Source of the DNA: Fimbriimonas sp.
GTDB taxonomy: Bacteria > Armatimonadota > Fimbriimonadia > Fimbriimonadales > Fimbriimonadaceae
Assembly: GCA_029866005.1 (NCBI GenBank)
Contig: JARXAE010000002.1
Coordinates: 1 to 64,000, forward strand
Direction of reading: 5' to 3'
Length of the DNA stretch: 64,000 bases
Under the pieces are notes generated by a model that was not told the DNA's origin, ran no database searches, and saw only the letters and a list, made by a program, of their open reading frames with translations. Every line of letters starts with the position of its first letter. The stretch's first letter is position 1. Positions 36,706 through 45,923 of this stretch are shown in pieces. The translations under genes were made by a program, and so were the position numbers.

Positions 36706-38441
36706 CGACCACCCAGCCCGGAAAGAGTTACGCCCTCGATGAAGTACCGCTGAGCGAATGCAAACAGTGCAACAACCGGGATGACGGTCAGCGTCGAGAA
36801 CGCCATCAGCAATCCTGGCTCTCCACTCCGATCTCCCTTGAAGAGCGCAAGCGAGTAGCTCAGCGGCATGTTCTCAGGTGAGTTGATGTAGATGAGTGGC
36901 CCCATGAAGTTGTTCCAAGCCCCCATAAACGTCCAGATCGCGATCACCGCAAGGGCGGGTTTGATCTGCGGAATCATGATCGACCAGAACGTCTTCACGT
37001 AGGTACACCCGTCAATCTTCGCCGCGTCCTCTAGTTCCATTGGAATCTGTGAGAAGAACTGCCGAAGCAAGAAGATGTTAAATGCCGACCCAAAGAACGC
37101 CGGAACCCAGAGCGGATACAGGGTATCGATCCAACCCAGCGTTCGGAAAATCAAGAACTGCGGAAGCAGCGTAATCGCCCCCGGAAGCATCATCGTCGCC
37201 AGCAGTATGGAGAACATCTTTTCCTTGCCGGGGAACTTCATGCGCGAGAACGCATACGCCACGATGCTTGAACCGAGAATCGTCCCGACGACGTTCATCA
37301 CAACCAAGATAAGTGTGTTCTTGACGTAAACCAGACCATTAAGCGTCTCTGGAGGCAAATAGCTCAGCGCCTCCGAGTAGTTCTCAGTCCGCAGTCCGAC
37401 ATGTCGTACGGCCTCGGTTTGGTCAGGAGAAACGGTTACGGTTGTTCCCTTCCTGGAATCAGGCTCGAGCACTTTGAGCACCCGCGATCCATCCGCCAAA
37501 CTATCCGATTCGAACCCTTTGATTATCTCGTTACCGACTTTTGCAGTGTAAACCTTTGCCTGCACCGGCACCTCTTTCAGTTCAGCTCGGTCGACCAGGA
37601 ACGTCGTACCTCGAATTGAGATCGGTTTGAAGATGTCGATCTTGACCTTGCCACCCTCCTCTCCAATTTCGAGCCCTTCCACGGTTTTGCCCTCAAAGGT
37701 GGCCTCGAAGTGCTTTTTCGCCTTGTCTGGACTGAGATAGGGAACCGTCTCAGTAACTCTAGGAATCCAAACAATTCCATTCGGCGAACTCATGTCCTTG
37801 TCCTCTTTGAATGAGGTCACCAACAAGAACACGAAGGGAACGCCAAAGACCACCGAACCCGCGAGAAGCGCGAGCTGCGTAATGATCGTCTTGCCCAGTC
37901 CCCGTGCATTCGCCGAGTGGGCAGTCACAACCATCGCCCCAACTGCAGCGATTGCTATCGCGAGGACACCGACCAAGCCCAGCAAGGAGAACGGAACCCC
38001 GCCCTCGATGATCGTGATCTTATTGGTGGGATCAGACAAGTAAAGTCCGGTAAAAACCAGAGCGGCGATGAATAAACCAAAAGCAGCCTTGAGTTTGTGA
38101 GTCCGCTCCTCAGCAGAGATAGAAGTGGTCGACTGGATCAGCCGTGTGATAATCAGTCCGGTACATGCGGCGGCCAACCAAGCCGTCCAAGGCATCACAA
38201 ACCATACAAGCGGAAGCTTGAACATGCCTGACACAAATGGCTTAGTCAGCACGACCCCTATGACCGCAAGGACGGCAGTCAAGATCGTATTTGATAACAG
38301 GTCCACCCTTGTTCGGGATGGATCAGAATCAAGTTGGCGAGTTCCAATAAAGAACAGGCGCCCAACCATTTTAAGTCCAAAGAAGATAGCCAGCCAAGAA
38401 GCAAGAACTCCAACCGCGAAAAGGGTTCCACTCGGCATCAC
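36702..38441 (-). CDS. Carbohydrate ABC transporter permease (MalG-like) with large extra domain
   Basis: The C-terminal 250 residues are a typical MalG-type permease: YVKNTLILVVMNVVGTILGSS, the EAA coupling loop EDAAKIDGCTYVKTFWSIMIPQIKP, and the usual ending QRYFIEGVTLSGLGGR. In front lie about 330 residues not found in MalG. These comprise five or six extra membrane segments and a beta-rich domain of about 150 residues (from SSPNGIVWIPRVTETVPYL to YLPPETLNGLVYV), inserted after the first canonical helix and probably periplasmic. Translation is coupled to the upstream fusion gene (4-bp ATGA overlap). No ATPase gene is present, so a shared MsiK-like ATPase elsewhere is implied. Confidence 0.88.
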   Translation of the reverse strand: MMPSGTLFAVGVLASWLAIFFGLKMVGRLFFIGTRQLDSDPSRTRVDLLSNTILTAVLAVIGVVLTKPFVSGMFKLPLVWFVMPWTAWLAAACTGLIITRLIQSTTSISAEERTHKLKAAFGLFIAALVFTGLYLSDPTNKITIIEGGVPFSLLGLVGVLAIAIAAVGAMVVTAHSANARGLGKTIITQLALLAGSVVFGVPFVFLLVTSFKEDKDMSSPNGIVWIPRVTETVPYLSPDKAKKHFEATFEGKTVEGLEIGEEGGKVKIDIFKPISIRGTTFLVDRAELKEVPVQAKVYTAKVGNEIIKGFESDSLADGSRVLKVLEPDSRKGTTVTVSPDQTEAVRHVGLRTENYSEALSYLPPETLNGLVYVKNTLILVVMNVVGTILGSSIVAYAFSRMKFPGKEKMFSILLATMMLPGAITLLPQFLIFRTLGWIDTLYPLWVPAFFGSAFNIFLLRQFFSQIPMELEDAAKIDGCTYVKTFWSIMIPQIKPALAVIAIWTFMGAWNNFMGPLIYINSPENMPLSYSLALFKGDRSGEPGLLMAFSTLTVIPVVALFAFAQRYFIEGVTLSGLGGR

Positions 38442-40864
38442 TTCACCTCCTCATGCACCCAGCGATCTTTCAGCTTAAACTGCATGAACGTAATCATCAC
38501 AACAATGACAAAAACAAGCCAGGCTAAAGCAGACGCGTATCCCATTTTGAACAAACCAAACCCGTTGTTGAAGAGCATATAGACAGGTGTCATCATCGAG
38601 TCATCCGGTCCCACCGGACCATCCAGAGAAGGTCGCATAACGTACACGCGGTCGAACTCCTGGAGCGATCCAATAAAGCCCATTACCGTGTTAAAGAAGA
38701 CCAGTGGGGTCAGGTGCGGGAACGTGATCGACCAAAACGTCTGTTTGGCATCCGCGCCGTCCAACGAAGCCGCCTCGTACAAACTTGTCGGGACTCCCTT
38801 TAGGCCCGCAAGCCACAAAACCATTCCACTTCCGGCACCCCATAGTCCCATCAAGATCAGAGCTGGCTTACACCACTCCGCCGACTGAATCCAACCCGGC
38901 GGTTGGATGCCCATCCAGGGAGTCAGGGTCACGTTCCAGTAGGCATTGATGAGGCCCTTCACTGGCTCGGGATTCAGCACCCAAGACCACAGTACGGCAC
39001 TCGCAATGCCCGGGACAATTGCCGGTAAGTAAAAGATGGTTCGATAACCCCGAATCCCCCGGGCAGCTGCATTCAACAACAGCGCAACCAGCAGACCTGT
39101 CATCAATCCAAGTGGAACACCAACGCCCGCCAGGTAAGCCGCATTGCCCAGCGCCTTGCTCACCATCTTCCAATCGCTTCCGAACATGTCTTGGTAGTTC
39201 TTGAGTCCCACCCAGCGAGCCTCATTGAGAACGTCCCACTGAGTGAAAGTGAAGAAGAGCGACGCCATCATCGGTCCGATCGTCAGGAGCATGAACCCGA
39301 TGACCCAAGGCGAGATGAAGAGGTAAGCCCACTTCGCCTCCTGCCTCTCGAGCTTGCCAATTCGCTCCCTCTTAAACTGCCACACAAAGAAACCGATAAA
39401 CCCAGCGAGTCCGAGCACCCCAACCAAGCCCGGAAGCCGCAAGTCAATCACGGGATACTGGCTCTTGTTGTGAAAGGCGTCGAGATCGCGCTGAACATTT
39501 GCCTGGGCCGAGGCGAGCGCCTTCTGGCTCGACTCCTTACCAAAACAAGCCGCTTCCATCGCCCGAACGTGCTCTTGCCAAATCAGCTGCCCAACGAAGG
39601 TCGCCGGACGAATTCGGCTGTAGTTCGCCATCTCAGTGTGCATCGCGAGTGCCTGGCCATAGTTTCCGAACTTAGGCGCAAATCTCTCGGAGGCTTCCTC
39701 ATTGCCTTCTTTGTGAGCCATTTGGCGAGGCATAAAGGTGCGATCTCTAAGTTTCTCCCAAGCTGCCTGCGCCGAATACTCGATCATCCGCCCCTCTTTC
39801 GAGGTCATAAACTTGATGAAACGCCAGGCATCATCTGGATTTCTCGCACCCTTCGGAATCGCTAAAGACGAACCCCCAACCCAAGTAATAAATTGATCCT
39901 TCTCTTCCTTGAATCGCCCGATCTTATTGTAACGATCGTCAGGAACGGGTGGCGGGGCGCACTGGAAATCAAGCGAAGGCGAGTAGCGTGCAAGATCGTT
40001 CAAAATCCATTCGCCGTCGATCTTCATCGCGACCTGACCAAGGATGAAAGGGTCGTTCTCTTTGCCCTGGAATCCGCTCTTGAACTTCTCCGAGTTCTCG
40101 TAGCCCCCTACAATCTTGTAGCCCTCGACCATGAAGTCCAGAGCCTCACGCGCCTCGGGCGTATCCATAGTACATTTCTTGCCGTCCTTACTCAGGAACG
40201 CGGCATTGTTCATGAACGCAAACATGTAAAGCCAGGAGTTACCGAAATTTGGCATGAAGCCAGCCCGAATCAACCGACCATTCTTGTCTAATTTGGTAAT
40301 TGCTTTGCTGTATTTGAGCAACTCTGACCATGTGCGGGGCGGCCGAGTAGGATCACACCCATTTCGTACAAGCTCCGACTCACTTTCTTTAAAAATTTTA
40401 CGATTCCAATACAAGACTCGATTATCAGCCCCGGTGGGGATCGCATATGTCTGGCCTTCGTACTGAGCCTCCGCCCAAGTCGCTGGATAGTATTGGTCAG
40501 GCGTTGGGCAAAGCGGATCCTTGCCTTTGTCCTTGGCGATGTAGTCGTTTAAGGAGAGGAACGCACCTCGTGAAGCCCAGTCCGAAATTGTGAATCGGTC
40601 TTGACTGATCACGTCCGGGGCTACGTTACCAACGATCGAAGTCATCAGCTTTTGGGGGTCCATCCGACCTGCTCCCATACTCAGGAGTTTGATCTTGAGG
40701 TCCGGGTTCCGTCGCTCGAACTCCCTGAGAACCGCATCCTGCCCTTTTGAGTCCGGCCCCATCGAAAGCCCCCAGAAAACAACCTCGCGGCGCGCCGGCT
40801 GAGCGCTCACGCTTACCAGCAGCCCTAAAAGGCAACCAACGACAGAAAGAAAGCGGCTCATCAT
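38438..40864 (-). CDS. Fusion of extracellular solute-binding protein and MalF-like permease
   Basis: One 808-residue chain combines two usually separate ABC-importer parts. After a signal-like segment (FLSVVGCLLGLLVSVSAQ), residues up to about 440 form a family-1 sugar-binding protein (REVVFWGLSMG, QKLMTSIVGNVAPDV, YAIPTGADNRVLYWNRKIF, ARNPDDAWRFIKFMTS). A helix near 475 (VGVLGLAGFIGFFVWQF) leads to a permease with AYLFISPWVIGFMLLTIGP and the EAA loop EAASLDGADAKQTFWSITFPHL. The binding domain would thus be tethered to its own channel. I start at ATG 40864; ATG 40879 is the alternative. The sugar is unknown. Confidence 0.9.
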   Translation of the reverse strand: MMSRFLSVVGCLLGLLVSVSAQPARREVVFWGLSMGPDSKGQDAVLREFERRNPDLKIKLLSMGAGRMDPQKLMTSIVGNVAPDVISQDRFTISDWASRGAFLSLNDYIAKDKGKDPLCPTPDQYYPATWAEAQYEGQTYAIPTGADNRVLYWNRKIFKESESELVRNGCDPTRPPRTWSELLKYSKAITKLDKNGRLIRAGFMPNFGNSWLYMFAFMNNAAFLSKDGKKCTMDTPEAREALDFMVEGYKIVGGYENSEKFKSGFQGKENDPFILGQVAMKIDGEWILNDLARYSPSLDFQCAPPPVPDDRYNKIGRFKEEKDQFITWVGGSSLAIPKGARNPDDAWRFIKFMTSKEGRMIEYSAQAAWEKLRDRTFMPRQMAHKEGNEEASERFAPKFGNYGQALAMHTEMANYSRIRPATFVGQLIWQEHVRAMEAACFGKESSQKALASAQANVQRDLDAFHNKSQYPVIDLRLPGLVGVLGLAGFIGFFVWQFKRERIGKLERQEAKWAYLFISPWVIGFMLLTIGPMMASLFFTFTQWDVLNEARWVGLKNYQDMFGSDWKMVSKALGNAAYLAGVGVPLGLMTGLLVALLLNAAARGIRGYRTIFYLPAIVPGIASAVLWSWVLNPEPVKGLINAYWNVTLTPWMGIQPPGWIQSAEWCKPALILMGLWGAGSGMVLWLAGLKGVPTSLYEAASLDGADAKQTFWSITFPHLTPLVFFNTVMGFIGSLQEFDRVYVMRPSLDGPVGPDDSMMTPVYMLFNNGFGLFKMGYASALAWLVFVIVVMITFMQFKLKDRWVHEEVK

Positions 40865-40899
40865 CGAACTCAGAACCATTATTACACTAGTTTGCAATT

Positions 40900-40919
40900 T
40901 TGTGAATACGAATTCACAA
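40900..40919. promoter_or_regulatory. 20-bp palindrome, candidate operator between divergent ABC and MFS genes
   Basis: TTGTGAAT at 40900-40907 and ATTCACAA at 40912-40919 are perfect reverse complements with a 4-bp centre (ACGA). The element lies 36 bp upstream of the sugar-transporter start and 48 bp before the MFS start, where a LacI- or GntR-type repressor of a sugar operon would bind. No regulator gene is adjacent. Confidence 0.5.
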
Positions 40920-40966
40920 GTTCATTTTCTCAAAATCAAGACTCGATAGGTATTCTCAACTTCCGT

Positions 40967-42244
40967 ATGTCAGACCCTGCTACAACGAAAAAAAACTCTC
41001 CCTCGTTGTTGCCACTGATCTTCACTGTCTTCCTTGATCTTCTCGGCTTTGCGATGTTTATCCCTGACCTCCAACTGCGAGGCGAGGGTTTAGCTACTCA
41101 GTTTCTTGGGAAACCCAGCACCGCCGTCGAGGTAGGGCTGATGGTTGGTTTCGGTCAATCTGTCTACTCCATCGCTCAACTTCTCACCGGGACTTGGCTT
41201 GGTCGGCTCAGCGACATCAAAGGTAGAAGAATCATCCTTTTGGGATCGAGTGCACTAAGCGTCTTCGCCTACGCTCTCTACGCCCACGCCGACACCATCT
41301 GGCTCCTATGGCTCTCACGCGCGCTCAGCGGAATCGCCGCCGCGAACCTGGGTGTTGCCTTCGCCTATGTTGCTGATGTCACCACACCCGAAGAGCGCGG
41401 TCCAAAACTCGGACTCTTGGGAGCCGCATTTGGAGTCGGGTTCATTATTGGTCCTGCTCTCGGTGCCGGACTTCTGGTCCTGGGGAAAGACAGCCCATTG
41501 CTGCTCGGATACACCGCCGCGATCCTCTCCGCCATTAACTTCGTCCTGATCTACTTGCTTGTCAAAGAGTCAAACACCACCCGCCAGGATGCTGGCAAAA
41601 AGTCTTTTATCACAACTCTCAGAGAAGCCCTCAACGTTCCTGGGCTGGCCATCCTGCTCGGAATGTTCTTCATGATGAACCTCACGTTCACCAACCTCGA
41701 GACCACCTACTTCCGACTGCTCGCTGATCCAAATTGGATCTTCAAGGTTGCCCAAGAAAACGTCAAAACCTTCGGCTCGGTCATCCTCCTCGTCGTCGGA
41801 ATCACGGGAGCGATCACCCAAGGCGGCCTTTCCCGCGTCATCATTCCTAAGCTGGGTGAACTCAAAACGGTCCGGATTTTCTACACCGCGTTCATTCCCG
41901 TCTTCGCCTCCGTCCCGTACATTCCCATGTACTTCCCCGGCATCTTCGGAACCATCGCTCTCGGACTGACGAACGGTCTGGCGATGCCCAGCATGAATAG
42001 CCTCGTGTCTCGCCGCGCACCACGTGAGATGCAGGGCAGCATCATGGGTCTCACCCAGTCTCTCGGCTCGCTGGCCCGCATCATTGGTCCCCTTTTTGCG
42101 AACTGGCTCTTCCAGATGAAGCCGAGTTATCCCTACCTCTACGGCGCGGCTCTCGCTCTGATCCCCGCCGTCCTCGCATGGTTTGTTTTGAAACCATCAG
42201 ACCCAGCAACCGACAATGAACCGACCGTCGGCATCGCGCACTAG
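40967..42244 (+). CDS. MFS transporter, TetA/drug-exporter-like
   Basis: Twelve-helix permease of 425 residues. The N-terminal half carries motif A after helix 2 (GRLSDIKGRRIILLGS), the SRALSGIAAANLGVAFAYVAD segment and the motif C-like GAAFGVGFIIGPALGAGL, which mark proton-driven drug antiporters of the TetA/MdtG type. ATG 40967 is chosen over an upstream in-frame start at 40892 because the extra 25 residues are polar and would cross the operator palindrome. Its substrate is not predictable. It diverges from the sugar ABC genes and is followed 6 bp later by a small membrane gene. Confidence 0.85.
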   Translation: MSDPATTKKNSPSLLPLIFTVFLDLLGFAMFIPDLQLRGEGLATQFLGKPSTAVEVGLMVGFGQSVYSIAQLLTGTWLGRLSDIKGRRIILLGSSALSVFAYALYAHADTIWLLWLSRALSGIAAANLGVAFAYVADVTTPEERGPKLGLLGAAFGVGFIIGPALGAGLLVLGKDSPLLLGYTAAILSAINFVLIYLLVKESNTTRQDAGKKSFITTLREALNVPGLAILLGMFFMMNLTFTNLETTYFRLLADPNWIFKVAQENVKTFGSVILLVVGITGAITQGGLSRVIIPKLGELKTVRIFYTAFIPVFASVPYIPMYFPGIFGTIALGLTNGLAMPSMNSLVSRRAPREMQGSIMGLTQSLGSLARIIGPLFANWLFQMKPSYPYLYGAALALIPAVLAWFVLKPSDPATDNEPTVGIAH

Positions 42245-42250
42245 GTTAAT

Positions 42251-42607
42251 ATGAATGGAATGAGCGACGAACTCACTGAAGAGGAAAGCACTCACCAAGG
42301 CAAAAACTCGGGATCCATCCCGCCACGACGGCGCGACTGGCTCGGCTCACTCGTTGGACTCGCTATCTTCCTCGGCGGAATTGCTCTCATCGTGATGGTC
42401 TTCCGGCTGGCGTACGATATGTACAAAGTTCCCCCCAAGGTCGCTCTAAAAATCGAACCCGGCAAACCCCTCGACGTCGCCACCACCGTCAACGCCCTCG
42501 CTGACATCGTCGTCAAAATCGTCTTCCTCCTCTTCATGGCAGGCTCGGGCTCAATGGTCGCCAACCGAGGAATTTACTTGTACTCAAAGAGCCGTGGCAG
42601 GCACTAA
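42251..42607 (+). CDS. Small hypothetical membrane protein
   Basis: A 118-residue protein of no recognised family. A charged N-terminus precedes two membrane segments (LVGLAIFLGGIALIVMVFRLAY and ALADIVVKIVFLLFMAGSGSMVA) separated by about 35 residues. The gene starts 6 bp after the MFS stop (ATG 42251; ATG 42260 is equally possible), so it is probably co-transcribed with it. Codon use matches its neighbours, which supports a real gene. Confidence 0.65.
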   Translation: MNGMSDELTEEESTHQGKNSGSIPPRRRDWLGSLVGLAIFLGGIALIVMVFRLAYDMYKVPPKVALKIEPGKPLDVATTVNALADIVVKIVFLLFMAGSGSMVANRGIYLYSKSRGRH

Positions 42608-42662
42608 GTCCTAACCCTCTTTGCCAGGTTTTCCACAGATAGATAATGTGCTAACCAAACCC

Positions 42663-42691
42663 TTCAGTGGTGTGTTAGACTCCGTTACAAT
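42663..42691 (+). promoter_or_regulatory. Candidate sigma-70 promoter of the PEP-CTERM gene
   Basis: TTCAGT (42663-42668), a 17-bp spacer and TACAAT (42686-42691) lie in the 116-bp gap before the PEP-CTERM gene, leaving a leader of roughly 25 nt. The -10 box is good and the -35 box weak. Confidence 0.35.
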
Positions 42692-42723
42692 TCGAATTCT
42701 GTTCGGGTGTTTTGGTATTCGTT

Positions 42724-43407
42724 ATGATAACGGCAAATCGATTCCTTATTGGTGCAATGATCCTAGGCGGAGCAACGCTCAGCCAGGCACAAACTCTTAG
42801 CTACTGGGTGAACAAAACGGGCGACGCCTCGAACCTCACTCCCTCAACAATTTACGTCATGCCAAACTCGACAATCTCTCTGGCTGTCTACGCGCAAACG
42901 TCAGGCATGGGCAATCTCATCGGACTTGACACCTTGTTCGGGTACGACCAAACGTCTACAGTTGGTGCGAGCGCTACTCCGGCAGGTAGCGGTCTTAGCT
43001 TCAATTCAATTTCTTGGAATGCACCCTTCTCGACAGGTGACCTCAGCGTCCAGCAAGGTGGCGGCTTCGGAGCATCCGGAACCCGTCCCTACGGAACCTA
43101 CGCAAGTTCGACGTTGCTGACTGGCAACTTCGGATCATTAGACGGAGCCGGCGCAAAAGTTTTCGACATCGTTCTCAATATCGGCGCTCTCGCCAACGGT
43201 GACTCCCGAACCGTAACTGTGTTCTCCGCAATGAACGGCGCGAACCCCGCCGACAACTGGAGCTCCTCCGCGCTGAACGAATCGTTCACCGCCGCGGGTT
43301 CCAGCAACTACACAGTCAACATCGAAGTCGTCCCCGAGCCGGCAACCCTCGCCGTCCTCGGCCTCGGCCTCGCCACCCTCGCGCGACGAAAGAGGAACAC
43401 AGCATGA
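42724..43407 (+). CDS. PEP-CTERM domain secreted protein
   Basis: A 227-residue exported protein. The signal peptide is FLIGAMILGGATLSQAQ and the C-terminus is a textbook PEP-CTERM sorting tag: VPEPATLAVLGLGLATLARRKR, that is a PEP motif, one membrane helix and a basic end. The middle is a Ser/Thr/Gly-rich beta domain (GMGNLIGLDTLFGYD, FDIVLNIGALA) that recalls cohesin-like or structural surface modules. The tag implies an exosortase (EpsH/XrtA type) elsewhere in the genome. Its stop overlaps the ATG of the dockerin-like gene by 4 bp, linking the two in expression. Confidence 0.85.
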   Translation: MITANRFLIGAMILGGATLSQAQTLSYWVNKTGDASNLTPSTIYVMPNSTISLAVYAQTSGMGNLIGLDTLFGYDQTSTVGASATPAGSGLSFNSISWNAPFSTGDLSVQQGGGFGASGTRPYGTYASSTLLTGNFGSLDGAGAKVFDIVLNIGALANGDSRTVTVFSAMNGANPADNWSSSALNESFTAAGSSNYTVNIEVVPEPATLAVLGLGLATLARRKRNTA

Positions 43408-45812
43408 AACTAACTGCAGCCTTTTCAATCCTCTCCCTCTCCTTGCTAGCTGGAGCGTTCGCTCAAGATCGTGTTGGTAAACCGATCACGCTGAAATCCG
43501 CGCCGATCAGGGTGACGACCGCCGAGATTATGAGAGTAACCGCTGTGTTGGGACCACAAAAGTGGTACGAGACCAAGCGAAATGAGGTCGAAGTCGACCG
43601 AGAAAATTTACCAGGTGCTCCTGGTGCCCCTCCTGTCTCTTCCTGGCCCTTCGGCGAAAAGGTAGATCTTGGTCGGGAAGCAAATCCCTTGGCGAAGATA
43701 ATTCCGGGTAAGGGTGGCATAAACACACCGCTTTTCAGCCTTGGTTTGAGCTTTAATGGTCCAACATATCCAGCAGGCGGTGGACCGGTTCCACCCGATA
43801 GCACGGGCGACGTCAGCCCATCCACAGTGCTCATCGCATCGAACGGTCAAATCAAGTCGTACACTAAATCTGGCGCGGCAGGAGCTCTTAGCACAACAGA
43901 CTCTTCTTTCTTCGCCTCAGTTCGAGGCGGATCCGGACTCAGCGATCCTAGAGTCGTCTTTGATCGGATCAGCCAACGCTGGTTCGTTGAGGAAATTACA
44001 ACTTCTCTAGCGGACGGCAATAACAGGATTCTTCTTGCGGTCAGTGACAGTGAGAACATTACTGCCTCGACCGTATGGAACTACTACTCATTTGTCCAAA
44101 ATGTGGGCGGAGGTGCGAACGGTCTTGCTGATTATGCCACCCTCGCCGTCGACGCGAATGCAATTTACATCGGCACAAATGTGTTCGCTGGGGGAAGTAG
44201 TTTCATCGGTTGCGACGTCTTCGTCATTCGGAAGAGTTCCGTGCTCAGTGGCGGTCCAATGGTTGTTACCCCTTTCCACACGATCACGCCTGCAAGCGGA
44301 GCAGGAATATACACCCCGTGGGGATGCACAAATGACGACCCAACTGCAACGTCAGGGTTGATCGTCGGCGTGGACAATGCTGCCTTCAATCTGATACAGA
44401 CCAGAAGGGTTAATAATCCCGGCGGGACTCCTACTTTGAGCGCTGCAGTTTCGATCACTGTCCCGACAACTCGATTCCCGATTGCGATGCCGATTTCGAC
44501 ATCAGCGGCCACCACAGGATCGGTGGATTCTTTAGACGATCGGATGTTTTACACTCGAATCTACAAGAATCAGACAACCGGCGTGCGGTCACTTTGGACC
44601 GCTCATAACATCGGTGTAGACGCCTCTGGCGTAGCAGGAAGTTCGAACAACCGCACCGCGTCGCGTTGGTACGAGATCGGTGATCCTTTCGGAACTCCAA
44701 CGTTGGTGCAAGCCGGAACAGCGTATGACAATGCCGCGAGCAACCCAAGATTCTGCACGATTCCTTCAATTGCGATGAACCTCCAAGGTCATGCATTTGC
44801 CGGATTCTCGCTCGGCAATGTCGCTAATTCGCCAGGGCTAGGTGGTGCATTTCGGCTCTCCGGTTCGACCCTGGGAACGATAGGAAATCCGACATCTCTC
44901 GTGTCAGGAGCAAATTACTATAACATCCAGTCCGGTACAGCATTTGGAAAGCGATGGGGCGACTACTCGACAACCGTAGTTGATCCGGCGGACGGAATGA
45001 CTATCTGGACATTCCAAGAAATTGTGAGCGCAAACAACCAATGGGGTGTTCGAGCGGCAAAGATGATGGCTCCAGTTCCGACGGCCACGATGTCGGCAAC
45101 GAACATCACCCAGGGTGCAACGCAGAACATCACGATCGACGGAACGGGCTTCTTCGATCCGGATGTCAGCTACCCTAATCACCTCAGCATCAACGCTGGA
45201 GCTGGAGTCACTGTGAACTCGTTCACCTGGACCCCAACCCAGATCATCGCCAACGTCACCGTTGCCGAATCAGCCGCCCTCGGAGCCCGTAACGTCACCC
45301 TTACCAACCCCGATGGACAATCGATTACCGTCACGAGCGGAATCACCGTCACTCAGCTCGTCAAAAACGTCAACGGATCGCTGACGCTCTCGAACTACCT
45401 TGGTTCAAGTGCCAACCTTACGTTCACGATCGAGCTTCGAAATGCAACGACAAACGCAGTCATCCAAACCGTCAACCTATCCGGTCTCGGCGCAGGAAAC
45501 ACGTTCGCGTTCACCACGACCCAACTCTCGGGCAACTACAAGCTCAGAGTCAAAGCTGGCAAGCGATTCCTTGGTGTTGTAAATAACGTCACTCTCAGCC
45601 TCAGCGGTGCTAGCGGACTCAGCTACACCTTGACGAACGGCGACGTGGACGGTAACAACACCGTCAACAACACCGACTTCACCCTCTTGCGCGCAGTGTG
45701 GGGATCAACCGGTAACGGCGCGAATGACGGAGCCGACCTTAACGGGGACGGAACCGTCGGCAACCTAGACTTTGCCATTCTAAGAGCAAATCTAGGCCAA
45801 AGCGGACAGTGA
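43404..45812 (+). CDS. Large secreted protein with C-terminal dockerin-like repeats
   Basis: An 802-residue exported protein with signal peptide MKLTAAFSILSLSLLAGAFAQ. Residues from about 100 to 550 look like a beta-propeller or lectin-like region (PPDSTGDVSPSTVLIASNGQI, WFVEEITTS, DYATLAVDANAIYIG). Around 555-640 there is an IPT/TIG-like module (ATNITQGATQNITIDGTGFF). The end has two calcium-binding dockerin-type repeats, NGDVDGNNTVNNTDFTLLRAVWG and DLNGDGTVGNLDFAILRANLG. The latter could bind a cohesin-like surface partner; the co-expressed PEP-CTERM protein is a candidate. A strong terminator follows 16 bp after the stop. I cannot name a function. Confidence 0.85.
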   Translation: MKLTAAFSILSLSLLAGAFAQDRVGKPITLKSAPIRVTTAEIMRVTAVLGPQKWYETKRNEVEVDRENLPGAPGAPPVSSWPFGEKVDLGREANPLAKIIPGKGGINTPLFSLGLSFNGPTYPAGGGPVPPDSTGDVSPSTVLIASNGQIKSYTKSGAAGALSTTDSSFFASVRGGSGLSDPRVVFDRISQRWFVEEITTSLADGNNRILLAVSDSENITASTVWNYYSFVQNVGGGANGLADYATLAVDANAIYIGTNVFAGGSSFIGCDVFVIRKSSVLSGGPMVVTPFHTITPASGAGIYTPWGCTNDDPTATSGLIVGVDNAAFNLIQTRRVNNPGGTPTLSAAVSITVPTTRFPIAMPISTSAATTGSVDSLDDRMFYTRIYKNQTTGVRSLWTAHNIGVDASGVAGSSNNRTASRWYEIGDPFGTPTLVQAGTAYDNAASNPRFCTIPSIAMNLQGHAFAGFSLGNVANSPGLGGAFRLSGSTLGTIGNPTSLVSGANYYNIQSGTAFGKRWGDYSTTVVDPADGMTIWTFQEIVSANNQWGVRAAKMMAPVPTATMSATNITQGATQNITIDGTGFFDPDVSYPNHLSINAGAGVTVNSFTWTPTQIIANVTVAESAALGARNVTLTNPDGQSITVTSGITVTQLVKNVNGSLTLSNYLGSSANLTFTIELRNATTNAVIQTVNLSGLGAGNTFAFTTTQLSGNYKLRVKAGKRFLGVVNNVTLSLSGASGLSYTLTNGDVDGNNTVNNTDFTLLRAVWGSTGNGANDGADLNGDGTVGNLDFAILRANLGQSGQ

Positions 45813-45828
45813 GTTAACCCTTCCAAAA

Positions 45829-45859
45829 AGCCCCTCTCGCCGACGTGAGAGGGGCTTTG
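45829..45859 (+). terminator. Rho-independent terminator after the dockerin-like gene
   Basis: The 10-bp stem AGCCCCTCTC (45829-45838) / GAGAGGGGCT (45847-45856) is followed by TTTG and preceded by AAAA, so it could work in both directions. It separates the PEP-CTERM/dockerin operon from the secA region. Confidence 0.8.
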
Positions 45860-45923
45860 TCATTTGCTGTTGGAATCAATGGCCCACTTCGTGCGTCATA
45901 ATCAAAGCAAAGCAATCGGAACC

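Noticed and set aside
45864-45923. Longer start at 45864 for the small ORF before secA
   Set aside because: The extra 20 residues are polar and start only 5 bp after the terminator hairpin; the internal ATG 45924 begins directly with a signal-like segment.
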